Assembly: GCA_963693005.1 (NCBI GenBank)
Contig: OY843726.1
Coordinates: 310,001 to 374,000, forward strand
DNA: 64,000 nucleotides
Direction: 5' to 3'
Source of the DNA: Bodonicaedibacter sp963693005
GTDB lineage: Bacteria; Pseudomonadota; Alphaproteobacteria; UBA6184
In this document: in pieces, positions 1 to 8,043 of the stretch
How positions within the stretch are numbered: the first letter of the stretch is position 1
Layout of the letters: every line of letters starts with the position of its first letter
Position numbers and translations under genes: made by a program
The notes under the pieces: model-generated
Database searches by the model: none
What the model was told of the DNA's origin: nothing
What the model saw: the letters and a program-made list of their open reading frames with translations, nothing else

Positions 1-610
1 TGTCCGTAAAGTATAATTCTGAATAGGCAGCCTGCCACAACAAAAAGTTACTAATGCGCTGCTCTCCGCTTGTTCGAATTATTAAATCTAAAGGCTCTTG
101 ATCACTCAACGAAAGGTAACCTTCAAAATCATCTTCAGTAATTTCATCTTGCGGATGTGCCTTTTTTAACTGGTTTACTGCATTGACAATATCCCAACGA
201 CCTGAGTAACTTAAGGCTATATTTAGATAAAATCTTGTATTTAGTCGAGTCTGATCTTCAGCTTCCAAAATTCTATCTTGCAAAGAATTTGGCAACGCTT
301 GTCTGTTTCCAATAACCTGGAAACAGACTCCTTCCTTATGCAGACTTTTAATTTCTTTTAGAAGGTAGCTTTCAGCCAGATTCATTAAAACTGAAACTTC
401 AGACTTTGGGCGCCTCCAATTTTCAATTGAAAAACCAAATAAAGTTAACGACGTCACCCCGACATTCGCGGCTGACTCAACAATAACGCGCACCATTTCA
501 GCCCCCTTTTTGTGCCCGACTGCGCGGGGAAGACCTTTTTCTATTGCCCATCGGCCATTACCATCCATGATAATGCCAATGTGATTTGGGACGTGCGAAT
601 TTTGAGACAT
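1..610 (-). CDS. uppS: Isoprenyl transferase (undecaprenyl diphosphate synthase), C-terminus cut by window edge
   Basis: Makes undecaprenyl diphosphate, the lipid carrier for peptidoglycan, by cis-condensing isopentenyl diphosphate onto farnesyl diphosphate in the cytosol. The reverse strand reads from ATG at 610 into the family hallmark IIMDGNGRWA within the first 25 residues, where the Asp is the catalytic Mg-binding residue, and later FGFSIENWRRP and LDLIIRTSGEQRISNFLLWQ, all typical of cis-prenyltransferases. The frame is open to base 1, so about 203 codons of roughly 240 are present. It starts 4 bases after frr, the usual last position of the rpsB-tsf-pyrH-frr-uppS operon. Identification is secure. 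Confidence 0.95.
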   Translation of the reverse strand, partial: MSQNSHVPNHIGIIMDGNGRWAIEKGLPRAVGHKKGAEMVRVIVESAANVGVTSLTLFGFSIENWRRPKSEVSVLMNLAESYLLKEIKSLHKEGVCFQVIGNRQALPNSLQDRILEAEDQTRLNTRFYLNIALSYSGRWDIVNAVNQLKKAHPQDEITEDDFEGYLSLSDQEPLDLIIRTSGEQRISNFLLWQAAYSELYFTD

Positions 611-614
611 ATGA

Positions 615-1184
615 CTATACTTGCAAAATATCTTTCTCTTTAGCTACCAAGAGGGCATCAATTTGAGAGATAAAATCATCCGTCATTTTTTGTACATCTT
701 TCTCATGCCGAGACAGTTCGTCTTCAGTAATAGTTTTATTCTTTTCCATTTTCTTCAATACATCCATCCCAAACCTACGAATACCACGAATAGAAATACG
801 GCTTTCTTCTCCATATTTTGCTGCGACTTTTACCATATCTTTTCTACGTTCTTCAGTTAACTGAGGAACTGGAACACGAACTGTTTGACCATCTGCAGAT
901 GGGTTCAAGCCTAAATCTGAATCTCTGATAGCTTTCTCAACTGATTTTACCAACCCTCTATCCCAGACCTGCACAGATAATGTTCGGGGTTCTGGAATGT
1001 TTATATTTCCTATTTGCACTATAGGAACTATACTACCATATGCATCTACCATTACTGGCTCTAATAACTGCGGAGATGCTCGGCCTGCACGCAAGCCTGA
1101 AAATTCTTTCTTCGTATGTTCAACTGTCGACTGCATTTTTTCTTTCAAGTCACTTGAAAGCTCTAAAAAAGATTGCATGGTCAT
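615..1184 (-). CDS. frr: Ribosome recycling factor
   Basis: Splits post-termination ribosomes together with EF-G. The 189-residue product has the normal family length and typical segments: an N-terminal helix with LRAGRASPQLLEP, then SVQVWDRGLVKSVEKAI and the basic VRVPVPQLTEERRKDMVK hinge region. It lies between pyrH (15 bases upstream) and uppS (4 bases downstream), the standard proteobacterial order, and is probably cotranscribed from the rpsB promoter. Confidence 0.97.
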   Translation of the reverse strand: MTMQSFLELSSDLKEKMQSTVEHTKKEFSGLRAGRASPQLLEPVMVDAYGSIVPIVQIGNINIPEPRTLSVQVWDRGLVKSVEKAIRDSDLGLNPSADGQTVRVPVPQLTEERRKDMVKVAAKYGEESRISIRGIRRFGMDVLKKMEKNKTITEDELSRHEKDVQKMTDDFISQIDALLVAKEKDILQV

Positions 1185-1199
1185 AAATCACCTAAATCG

Positions 1200-1904
1200 T
1201 TATGAAACTATTGTATAATGGTCTTGTCCGCAAATCGCCTTAGCCAATTGGCCTGGATTTTGAATATTAAAGACAATCACTGGAATTCTGTTTTCTTTAG
1301 CTAGGGAAATTGCTGCTGCATCCATAACCGCTAGATCATTCGCAAGCACATCGTGATAAGACAACTTGCTATAAAAAGTCGCATCAGGGTCTATTTTGGG
1401 GTCTGACGAGTAAATCCCATCAACTTTTGTACCCTTTAAAATAACTTGACAATTCAACTCACACGCTCGAGACGCGGCAGCTGTATCAGTAGAAAAAAAA
1501 GGAACCCCCAAGCCTCCTGCATGAATTACTATTCTTCCATTCTGCATATGTTCAAAAGCCCTTCGACGTGTAAATGTCTCTGCTATTTCATTCATGTTAA
1601 TAGCAGTCATCACACGTGAAGACACTCCATGATCCGCCATTCCCGCCTGTAACGCAAGGGCATTCATTACCGTAGCCAACATCCCCATATAATCCGCAGT
1701 GGCACGGTCCATACCTTGAGCTTGCCCCATGTTTCCACGAAAAATGTTACCTCCGCCAATCACTACATTAATCTGCACGCCTGTATCATGAATAGCCTTA
1801 AGCTCCTCACATACTCTATTCATAACATTTGGACAAAAAACGGTCTCTCCGGCAAGAATTTCACCGGAAAGTTTTAACATAATACGCTTATACAACGGGG
1901 CCAT
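1200..1904 (-). CDS. pyrH: UMP kinase
   Basis: Phosphorylates UMP to UDP for pyrimidine nucleotide supply; the bacterial enzyme is a hexamer of the amino-acid-kinase fold. The 234-residue protein begins with YKRIMLKLSGE, contains VVIGGGNIFRG (nucleotide-binding glycine loop) and DRATADYMGMLATVMNAL (UMP site), and ends normally. It follows tsf after 4 bases and precedes frr. Keeping pyrH in a genome with an ATP importer suggests that pyrimidines are still phosphorylated in-house (inference). Confidence 0.97.
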   Translation of the reverse strand: MAPLYKRIMLKLSGEILAGETVFCPNVMNRVCEELKAIHDTGVQINVVIGGGNIFRGNMGQAQGMDRATADYMGMLATVMNALALQAGMADHGVSSRVMTAINMNEIAETFTRRRAFEHMQNGRIVIHAGGLGVPFFSTDTAAASRACELNCQVILKGTKVDGIYSSDPKIDPDATFYSKLSYHDVLANDLAVMDAAAISLAKENRIPVIVFNIQNPGQLAKAICGQDHYTIVS

Positions 1905-1908
1905 ACAG

Positions 1909-2823
1909 TTACTTACTCATTGCTGCAACTTCAGCAGCAAAGTCACTATCTTCCTTTTCAATACCCGAACCTAATTCCATTCGCAAAAAGCCAGACAGTT
2001 TCACTTCAACTCCTACTGTTTTAGAAAGTTCAGCAACAATATCAGACACCTTTTTTTTGTTATCCAAAACATAAGCCTGACCAACTAAAGCAGATTCAGA
2101 CAGAAAGGTCTTTACTCCACTTTCTACCATTTTTGCAATAATGTTTTCTGGACGACCTGCTTCAACTGCTTTATCCCGTAACACTTTCGCCTCACGGTCA
2201 ACAAGTGATTGGTCAATTTCATCTGAAGTTAATGCCGCTGGGTTAACTGCCGCAATGTGCATAGCAATTCCTTCAGCAACTTCTTTTATTGCATCTGCTG
2301 ATGCTTCAGTTTCAAAAGCTACTAACACACCAATTTTACCTAACCCTGGAGCAACTTGGTTATGCACATACGACATTATATGTCCCTTGCTTACCGATAT
2401 ACTTTGAATGCGACGCAAGCTCATATTCTCACCAATCGTCGCAATCAAATGCGTCAAGTAATCTTGAACAGACTTTGAATCATCATAATCTGCACTCTTT
2501 AACGCATCAATATCTGCCTTACCATGTGCTTTAGGAACCACGTTCTTCACAAACTCTTGGAATTGGTCATTACGCGCAACAAAGTCTGTTTCCGCATTTA
2601 CTTCAAGCGCGACAGCAGTATTACCTTGAACATCAATGGCTACTAATCCCTCTGCTGCAACTCGATCTGCTTTTTTTGCTGCTTTTGACAAACCTTTTTT
2701 GCGCAACCAGTCAATAGACAACTCTACATCACCATTGTTTTCTTCAAGAGCTTTTTTGCAGTCCAACATACCTGCGCCAGTTTTTACACGCAGTTCTTTT
2801 ACCATGCTTGCAGAAATAGTCAT
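1909..2823 (-). CDS. tsf: Elongation factor Ts
   Basis: Guanine-nucleotide exchange factor for EF-Tu. The 304-residue protein starts with the UBA-like N-terminal domain (KELRVKTGAGMLDCKKALEE) and continues into the core with NAETDFVARNDQF, the conserved motif contacting EF-Tu. Length is normal. It begins 13 bases after rpsB and is almost certainly cotranscribed with it. Confidence 0.97.
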   Translation of the reverse strand: MTISASMVKELRVKTGAGMLDCKKALEENNGDVELSIDWLRKKGLSKAAKKADRVAAEGLVAIDVQGNTAVALEVNAETDFVARNDQFQEFVKNVVPKAHGKADIDALKSADYDDSKSVQDYLTHLIATIGENMSLRRIQSISVSKGHIMSYVHNQVAPGLGKIGVLVAFETEASADAIKEVAEGIAMHIAAVNPAALTSDEIDQSLVDREAKVLRDKAVEAGRPENIIAKMVESGVKTFLSESALVGQAYVLDNKKKVSDIVAELSKTVGVEVKLSGFLRMELGSGIEKEDSDFAAEVAAMSK

Positions 2824-2836
2824 TCTTATCCCCTTT

Positions 2837-3616
2837 TTATTTAGCTAAATCTGTTGCTACTGCTGCAACAACTTCTTCAGTTTTAAGAACCTCTTCAGAC
2901 GCTCCCAAATCAACGCCCGCCTTAGTCATTTGCTTTTGAATTCCAGCAAGTACGGCATCTGATGCGAGTTTTGTATACAACTCAATTGCACGTCGTGCAT
3001 CATCATTCCCCGGTACTACATAGTCTACTAAATCTGGGTCTGAGTTTGTATCACATATCGCTACTACTGGGATTCCTAACTTACGCGCCTCTAATAACGC
3101 AGTGCTTTCTTTAACCGTATCAATAACAAACAGCGCATCAGGCACATCACCCATTTCGCGAATTCCACCTAAAGCACGAGTTAACTTTTCACGAGAGCGT
3201 TCAAGCTTTAAAAGCTCCTTTTTCGTCAACTTGTTCGTAGGTTGGTCTAGTTTGTCATCCAACTCTTTTAAACGTTTAATCGAGTTCGTAATCGTTTGCC
3301 AGTTGGTCAACATACCACCTAACCAGCGGTGATTTACATAATATTGCCCACATCGCTTCGCGGCATCCGCAATAATCTCAGTTGCTTGGGTTTTTGTTCC
3401 AACAAATAGTACTCGCCCACCCTGAGAAACAACCTCAGTTAACACATCTAATCCAACCTTTAACATTGGGTGGGTTTGTTGCAAGTCGATAATATGAACC
3501 CCACCTTTAGCACCAAAGATATACTGTGACATTTTTGGGTTCCAACGACGAGGGTGGTGTCCGAAATGTACACCTGCTTCTAATAATTGACGAATAGAAA
3601 ATTGAGTATTTGACAT
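2837..3616 (-). CDS. rpsB: 30S ribosomal protein S2
   Basis: Component of the small ribosomal subunit. The 259-residue product carries the S2 signatures LLEAGVHFGHHPRRWNPKM near the N-terminus, VNHRWLGGMLTNW and PVVAICDTNSDPDLVDYVVP. First gene of the rpsB-tsf-pyrH-frr-uppS operon. A Shine-Dalgarno AAGGA lies 8-12 bases upstream of the ATG and overlaps a predicted leader helix (see the leader entry), which fits translational autoregulation; the genes are certain, the regulation is inferred. Confidence 0.98.
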   Translation of the reverse strand: MSNTQFSIRQLLEAGVHFGHHPRRWNPKMSQYIFGAKGGVHIIDLQQTHPMLKVGLDVLTEVVSQGGRVLFVGTKTQATEIIADAAKRCGQYYVNHRWLGGMLTNWQTITNSIKRLKELDDKLDQPTNKLTKKELLKLERSREKLTRALGGIREMGDVPDALFVIDTVKESTALLEARKLGIPVVAICDTNSDPDLVDYVVPGNDDARRAIELYTKLASDAVLAGIQKQMTKAGVDLGASEEVLKTEEVVAAVATDLAK

Positions 3617-3754
3617 AATAATGTTCCTTTCTGGTTACTCATCCACGGACTTTGCTCTGCTAAGTAAGCCCAAGTACCTTATCTACAGCACCTACTGTTT
3701 ACCTACAAAGACCAGAAACGCAATGCGCAATCCGTGTGCTTTTTAAACGCTTAT
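3617..3754 (-). promoter_or_regulatory. Structured rpsB 5' leader, pseudoknot-compatible
   Basis: The leader between the predicted rpsB promoter and its ATG contains two interleaved pairs of complementary segments. On the plus strand 3731-3736 (TCCGTG) complements 3644-3649 (CACGGA), and 3711-3718 (ACCAGAAA) complements 3628-3635 (TTTCTGGT). Along the RNA the order is a-b-a'-b', so both helices together would form an H-type pseudoknot. The 3' strand of the second helix abuts the Shine-Dalgarno. Autoregulatory S2-binding leaders are known upstream of rpsB in proteobacteria. The pairing is seen directly; the function is inference. Confidence 0.5.
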
Positions 3755-3783
3755 AACATAGAAATATTTTCGTGACTTTTCAA
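3755..3783 (-). promoter_or_regulatory. Predicted sigma-70 promoter of the rpsB operon
   Basis: On the minus strand TTGAAA (3783-3778) is followed after 17 bases by TATGTT (3760-3755). Spacing is optimal; the -35 matches consensus at 5 of 6 positions and the -10 at 4 of 6. It would give a leader of about 130 bases. Confidence 0.5.
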
Positions 3784-3827
3784 GCTTTTTATTACATACT
3801 CCGCGAGTATTTTCACATATTATATCT

Positions 3828-3995
3828 ATGACCAAAATCCAAAGCCCGCCTGCTCAAAAGGCAGACACAAAACAACGTCGGCTTTCTGCAGCGTTAAAAC
3901 GAAACATGTTGCGACGAAAAGCACAGTCTGCACAGCGCAACGACTTAATAAAAAAACAGTCTCCGGACTTAAAGAACCTAGAGGAAACAGAATGA
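3828..3995 (+). CDS. Small basic hypothetical protein (55 aa) coupled to dcd
   Basis: A 55-codon ORF starts at ATG 3828 and ends at a TGA (3993-3995) that overlaps the dcd start codon as ATGA. The product is very basic and helical-looking, with TKQRRLSAALKRNMLRRKAQ in the middle and no membrane segment or signal peptide. The stop-start overlap with dcd and uninterrupted codons argue that it is translated and coupled to dcd. No Shine-Dalgarno is seen; a TATTAT hexamer sits 4 bases before the ATG. Small Arg/Lys-rich proteins of this type occur next to murA in alphaproteobacteria (recalled, not checked). Function unknown. Confidence 0.65.
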   Translation: MTKIQSPPAQKADTKQRRLSAALKRNMLRRKAQSAQRNDLIKKQSPDLKNLEETE

Positions 3996-4543
3996 TACTT
4001 TCAGACAAATGGATACGTCAACAAGCTTTAGAAAACCAAATGATTTCTCCTTTTGTAGATAGACAAAAAAAAGAGGGTGTTATTTCTTACGGCCTATCGT
4101 CTTATGGATATGACGCACGAGTATCAAATGAATTCAAAATATTTACAAACTTTGACAATGCATTAGTAGATCCAAAGAGCTTCTCACCCCAAAGCTTTGT
4201 CACTCGCACTGCCGATGTATGTATTATTCCGCCCAATAGCTTTGTATTGGCGCGAACAGTCGAGTACTTTAGAATACCTAGAGACACACTTGCTATCTGC
4301 GTAGGAAAATCAACTTATGCACGTTGTGGTATCATTGTCAACGTAACCCCGCTGAATCCCGAGTGGGAAGGGCACGTGACATTAGAGTTTTCAAACACAA
4401 CTCCCTTACCCGCCAAAATTTACGCCAACGAAGGAGCTTGCCAGTTTGTTTTCTTCCGCGGGAATGAACCGTGCGAAGTGTCTTATAAAGATCGAGCAGG
4501 AAAATACCAAGGACAAACGGGTGTCACCCCCCCCAAACTTTAA
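3992..4543 (+). CDS. dcd: dCTP deaminase
   Basis: Deaminates dCTP to dUTP, which dUTPase (37824-38279) then converts to dUMP for thymidylate synthesis. The 183-residue protein has LSSYGYDARVS near the N-terminus, the substrate loop GKSTYARCGIIVNVTPLNPE and the catalytic region WEGHVTLEFSNTT, where the Glu is the general base in characterised Dcd proteins. Length and motifs are normal. The start overlaps the stop of the small upstream ORF, and murA follows after 15 bases. Confidence 0.95.
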   Translation: MILSDKWIRQQALENQMISPFVDRQKKEGVISYGLSSYGYDARVSNEFKIFTNFDNALVDPKSFSPQSFVTRTADVCIIPPNSFVLARTVEYFRIPRDTLAICVGKSTYARCGIIVNVTPLNPEWEGHVTLEFSNTTPLPAKIYANEGACQFVFFRGNEPCEVSYKDRAGKYQGQTGVTPPKL

Positions 4544-4558
4544 AAGGATTGCCACCTC

Positions 4559-5824
4559 ATGGAAAGATTAATTATTTCAAAATCTCGTGCCCCGCTGGAG
4601 GGTAAAATCTCAATTAGCGGTGGAAAAAACGCAGCACTTCCGTTATTGTGCTCAACTATTTTAACAAAAAAAGATGTCGTTTTCACCAACGCACCCACCT
4701 CCTTAGCTGATATGAAATCTTTAAAGCACTTACTAGAACATTTAGGGTGCTCCGTCCAGTTTGATGGCAACATTGCAACTATTAACGCATCAGGCATCCA
4801 TCATCAAGACGCGCCCTACGAAATAGTTCGGAAGATGCGAGCCTCTATATTAGTGCTAGGCCCCTTACTTGCTCGATTTGGCCGCGCATCTGTCTCATAC
4901 CCAGGAGGCTGCGCCATAGGGGCACGCCCGATTGACGTTACGCTAAAAGGCTTAGAGGCCCTAGGCGCTAAAATCACACTTGACGAAGGGTATATTCATG
5001 CGAACATCAAAGGCAACCAGTTAAAGGGCGCGCACTTCACTTTATCAGTCCCATCTTGGACTGGAACAGAGAACCTTATTATGGCTGCAGTTTTTGCAGA
5101 GGGCACCACTGTATTTGAAAACGTTGCACGCGAACCCGAAGTAGTTGACTTGTGTAACTGCCTAAATTCAATGGGCGCAAAAATTGAAGGGGCAGGAACC
5201 TCAACGATTACTATTCAAGGAGTAAGCGAGCTAGGCGGAACAACACATCCAATTATTACCGACCGCCTAGAGGCAGGAACTTATGCCGTAGCCGCTGCCA
5301 TAACCGGAGGTAGAATTCACCTAGAAAATACACGTCATGAAATTTTACATGCCTTTATTGAAACTCTAGAACGATCCGGAGCCAAAGTTACCCCCGTAGA
5401 AAACGGTATGATTGTCCAAGGATCCGAAGTGATTCGCCCAGTAGACATCGTAACAGAGCCTTATCCCGGATACGCCACCGACCTACAGGCTCAAATGATG
5501 GCGTTAATGACTGTCTCTAGCGGCACTTCCGTCATCAAGGAAATGATCTTTGAAAATCGCTTTATGCATGTCCCCGAACTTAATCGCATGGGCGCCGACA
5601 TTTGCACTGAAGGCAATGTTGCAGTTGTACGTGGCGTAAAAAAATTAACCGGAGCTCCAGTTATGGCAACAGACCTTAGAGCCTCTGTGTCATTAGTTTT
5701 AGCTGGGTTAGTTGCCAACTCAGAAACTGTAGTCAACCGCATCTATCACTTAGACCGAGGGTATGAGAACCTTTGCGAAAAACTTCAATCATGTGGGGCT
5801 ACTATTAAGCGCATTTCGGCGTAA
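4559..5824 (+). CDS. murA: UDP-N-acetylglucosamine 1-carboxyvinyltransferase
   Basis: First committed step of peptidoglycan synthesis: transfers enolpyruvate from PEP to UDP-GlcNAc. The 421-residue protein starts with LIISKSRAPLEGKISISGGK and has the catalytic loop SYPGGCAIGARPID, with the active-site Cys at about residue 118 (Cys115 in E. coli), so it belongs to the fosfomycin-sensitive Cys type. RLEAGTYAVAAAITGG and ATDLRASVSLVLAGL are the conserved C-terminal pieces. Same strand as dcd and the downstream DUF2948 gene. Confidence 0.98.
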   Translation: MERLIISKSRAPLEGKISISGGKNAALPLLCSTILTKKDVVFTNAPTSLADMKSLKHLLEHLGCSVQFDGNIATINASGIHHQDAPYEIVRKMRASILVLGPLLARFGRASVSYPGGCAIGARPIDVTLKGLEALGAKITLDEGYIHANIKGNQLKGAHFTLSVPSWTGTENLIMAAVFAEGTTVFENVAREPEVVDLCNCLNSMGAKIEGAGTSTITIQGVSELGGTTHPIITDRLEAGTYAVAAAITGGRIHLENTRHEILHAFIETLERSGAKVTPVENGMIVQGSEVIRPVDIVTEPYPGYATDLQAQMMALMTVSSGTSVIKEMIFENRFMHVPELNRMGADICTEGNVAVVRGVKKLTGAPVMATDLRASVSLVLAGLVANSETVVNRIYHLDRGYENLCEKLQSCGATIKRISA

Positions 5825-5850
5825 TTCTTCTTTAGCTTATCATTTAAATA

Positions 5851-5895
5851 TTTCTGTCTTGCTCCAAACTCATAAAAAAAGACGCAAGACAGAAA
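5851..5895. repeat. 12-bp perfect inverted repeat 3' of murA
   Basis: TTTCTGTCTTGC at 5851-5862 is repeated in exact inverse complement at 5884-5895 around a 21-base loop. It starts 26 bases after the murA stop. There is no T-run after either arm, so it is not a classical intrinsic terminator; it may protect the mRNA 3' end or act as a processing site upstream of the tRNA. Confidence 0.6.
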
Positions 5896-5952
5896 AGTGG
5901 CTTATAAAAATACGCCTCCCATAAAAAAAACATCAGAATTTCTAATTTTTTC

Positions 5953-5979
5953 TAGACTTTCCCCACAAAATACGATAAT
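5953..5979 (+). promoter_or_regulatory. Possible promoter for tRNA-Thr
   Basis: TAGACT (5953-5958) and GATAAT (5974-5979) are separated by 15 bases, slightly short of optimal, and lie 18 bases before the tRNA. The -10 is a good match, the -35 is moderate. Confidence 0.35.
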
Positions 5980-5996
5980 TATGTTCTTAACAGTTT

Positions 5997-6072
5997 GCCG
6001 GTTTAGCTCAGCTGGTAGAGCATCTGATTTGTAATCAGAGGGTCGTTGGTTCAAATCCGACAACCGGCACCA
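5997..6072 (+). tRNA. tRNA-Thr (anticodon TGT), CCA encoded
   Basis: A 76-base cloverleaf: acceptor GCCGGTT pairs with AACCGGC, D-arm with AGCTCAGCTGGTAGAGC, anticodon loop carrying TGT between TCTGA and TCAGA arms, T-arm with GGTTCAAATCC, and a templated ACCA end. TGT reads ACA and related Thr codons. Confidence 0.97.
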
Positions 6073-6091
6073 TCCGGGGCAAACGATAAAA

Positions 6092-6544
6092 ATGAAAACA
6101 AAAAACCTTCCCCTTCATGTTGCAATAAAACTCCACGCAACACATCATGATCACATAGACGTGATTTCTGCACACCTGCAGGACACTTTAGTAAAAGCTG
6201 ATTCCTTACTACACTCTGAAAAACAAAAGACATTTAAACTCTTAGGCAATCGCTTTTGCTGGGAGCATTTTTTAAATCCTGAAGATCCTATAAAACTTCG
6301 TGTTCATGCTGGGGTACATTTTAACCATGTAACTAAAGTTCAAAAAAAGAATATCCATCTACATCATCCTGACAAATTGTACAACCTTATGACAATTCGC
6401 TCGCAGCCTAACGAAGTAACATTAAAATTTTCAGAACATGCAGAAATCAAGCTAACTGTTGATCAAATCTCTTGCAAACTAGCTGATTTACACGACCCTT
6501 ATCCCACCCAGTTTCTACCAAATCACTCCGAAAGTAAGCTATAA
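6092..6544 (+). CDS. DUF2948 family protein
   Basis: A 150-residue cytosolic protein with no signal or membrane segment. The N-terminal run DVISAHLQDTLVKADSLLHS and NRFCWEHF correspond to the alphaproteobacterial DUF2948 family, as I recall it, usually encoded beside murA and hisD; here it is still close to murA, separated by tRNA-Thr. The C-terminal half (LKFSEHAEIKLTVDQISCKLADL) also fits the family. Biochemical function is unknown. The start is 19 bases after the tRNA, so it may be cotranscribed with the tRNA. Confidence 0.8.
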   Translation: MKTKNLPLHVAIKLHATHHDHIDVISAHLQDTLVKADSLLHSEKQKTFKLLGNRFCWEHFLNPEDPIKLRVHAGVHFNHVTKVQKKNIHLHHPDKLYNLMTIRSQPNEVTLKFSEHAEIKLTVDQISCKLADLHDPYPTQFLPNHSESKL

Positions 6545-6569
6545 TTTTAGAAAATATACTCTATTGGTA

Positions 6570-6610
6570 GGTCAGTTTGAGGTCTAGCTTGAGGTCGGTT
6601 TGAGCTCTAG
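6570..6610. repeat. Two-copy 23-bp imperfect tandem repeat
   Basis: GGTCAGTTTGAGGTCTAG at 6570-6587 recurs as GGTCGGTTTGAGCTCTAG at 6593-6610 with two mismatches, period 23. Function unknown. Confidence 0.7.
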
Positions 6611-6875
6611 TTAGTGACTCCCACCACCACCCTTTTCTCTTTTGAGGAACTGAAGATTCTGTTGTTGTTTTAGTTGAGCCATACTCTATTTCCTAAGCCC
6701 TGACACCTAGACACCTTCTTATTTATTGCACGCGCGCCCTTAGGGTTTCAATATACTCTTGACCTGCTGCTATAACAGTTCCACTTTTATAAAAATTACA
6801 TTCAAAAGAACCAAGTGACTATACAACCGTATACCGTCTTAATTCCAAAACTAGCCCAACTAACTTCTCTTCATT

Positions 6876-6900
6876 AAAAAGGGGCACACGCATGTGCCTC
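6876..6900 (-). terminator. Intrinsic terminator downstream of prmC
   Basis: On the minus strand an 8-bp stem (GAGGCACA with TGTGCCCC, one G-T pair) around a CGCA-type tetraloop is followed at once by TTTTT. It lies 135 bases past the prmC stop. Confidence 0.7.
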
Positions 6901-7034
6901 CATACTGACTTTTTTAAAAGAATTGTTAAGAATAGAAAGATACAAATTAAATATTCTTATGAGATAAAGTTATGAACCATCAATGAATTAGTGCCTTTTA
7001 GCGCCACTATAATAACATTAAAACTGCTTGAGAA

Positions 7035-7874
7035 TTAAGCCCTACTCACTACAACGCAACGAGGGTTTTTACCATAGTCTTGCACCACTTCTTCGAGCTG
7101 ATACCCCTGAGAAGTAAATATCTGAGGCACTGATTCAGATTGATCATATCCAATCTCTAAAATAACCTTAGAGTTAGCTCTCATCACTCTAGGCAATTGC
7201 TTCTCAAGCATACGATACGGCCCCAAGCCATCTTCACCCCCCTCTAACGCACGCATTGGATCATACCGCTGAACTATCTCTGATAAGCCTTTTATGTTTT
7301 CTGAAGGAATGTATGGCGGGTTAGAAACAATCACGTCATAGGATTCTGAAATCTTATCCAACCAATTACTTTGCACCCACTGCGCCCGATTAGCTAAACC
7401 CAAAGCCTCTGCACTTGCTGCCGCCGTTTGCAATGCTCCTTTTGCAAGGTCTACACCTACACCAGTTGCGCGAGAATACTCTCGTAACAACGACATTAAT
7501 ATACATCCACTCCCCGTCCCCAAATCTAAAATTTGCAATGCTGCGGTTTGATCAGGAAAATACTTTAAACAAGTCTCAATCAAGATTTCCGTATCGGATC
7601 TGGGTTCTAAAGTGTCCGAGGATAATAAGAATCGATCCTTCCAAAAATACCTATAACCTAAAACTCGATATACCGGTTTTCCACTTATAATTGACTGAAT
7701 ATCTATTTTTAATTTTTCAAAAAACACCCCTGATACTTCAAGATCCAAAGAGTTTTTAAGTTCAAATATAGAAATTTTTAGTTTTTCAGATAAAAATATA
7801 TGAATATTTTCGCTTAATTTAGGTGGCAAGTTCTTAATGTCAACTATGTTGAGAATGTCGGCAATTTTTTGCAT
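7035..7874 (-). CDS. prmC: Release factor glutamine methyltransferase
   Basis: Methylates the Gln of the GGQ motif in release factors RF1/RF2 using S-adenosylmethionine. The 279-residue protein has the N-terminal PrmC helical domain, then LEPRSDTEILIETCL, the SAM-binding motif LDLGTGSGCILMSLL and the substrate motif IVSNPPYIPSE (NPPY binds the Gln side chain). It stands alone here rather than next to prfA; its RF2 substrate is encoded at 21821-22922. Divergent from mraZ. Confidence 0.95.
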   Translation of the reverse strand: MQKIADILNIVDIKNLPPKLSENIHIFLSEKLKISIFELKNSLDLEVSGVFFEKLKIDIQSIISGKPVYRVLGYRYFWKDRFLLSSDTLEPRSDTEILIETCLKYFPDQTAALQILDLGTGSGCILMSLLREYSRATGVGVDLAKGALQTAAASAEALGLANRAQWVQSNWLDKISESYDVIVSNPPYIPSENIKGLSEIVQRYDPMRALEGGEDGLGPYRMLEKQLPRVMRANSKVILEIGYDQSESVPQIFTSQGYQLEEVVQDYGKNPRCVVVSRA

Positions 7875-7990
7875 GTTTATTGACTTCTCCGCTATTTAAA
7901 CACCCAGTTTGTCGTCACTTTAGGTATACGCGCTTTGTAAAATTCATGCAAATAAAAATTAAAATCTTCTTAAAACGCCACATTTTGTCA

Positions 7991-8019
7991 TTGATTCCCA
8001 TAAAATCCCATGCTATACA
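7991..8019 (+). promoter_or_regulatory. mraZ promoter with MraZ operator repeats in the spacer
   Basis: TTGATT (7991-7996) and TATACA (8014-8019) are 17 bases apart. Between them TCCCAT occurs twice, at 7996-8001 and 8006-8011, a 10-bp period. On the other strand this reads TGGGA-N5-TGGGA, matching the known MraZ target of TGGGN repeats with 5-base spacers. Binding would block the promoter, so mraZ is probably autorepressed. Confidence 0.65.
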
Positions 8020-8043
8020 ATATTAAGGGAGAGAAAACGCACA

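Larger units (their letters stand above)
6545..7034. other. 490-bp gene-free stretch
   Basis: All frames carry frequent stops and I see no recognisable remnant. It contains a short tandem repeat (6570-6610) and an intrinsic terminator for the minus strand (6876-6900). The rest is AT-rich filler, possibly a decayed gene. Confidence 0.6.

Noticed and set aside
6545..7034. Decayed gene between DUF2948 and prmC
   Set aside because: Six frames show scattered stops and no stretch of protein-like sequence that I can match to a family.
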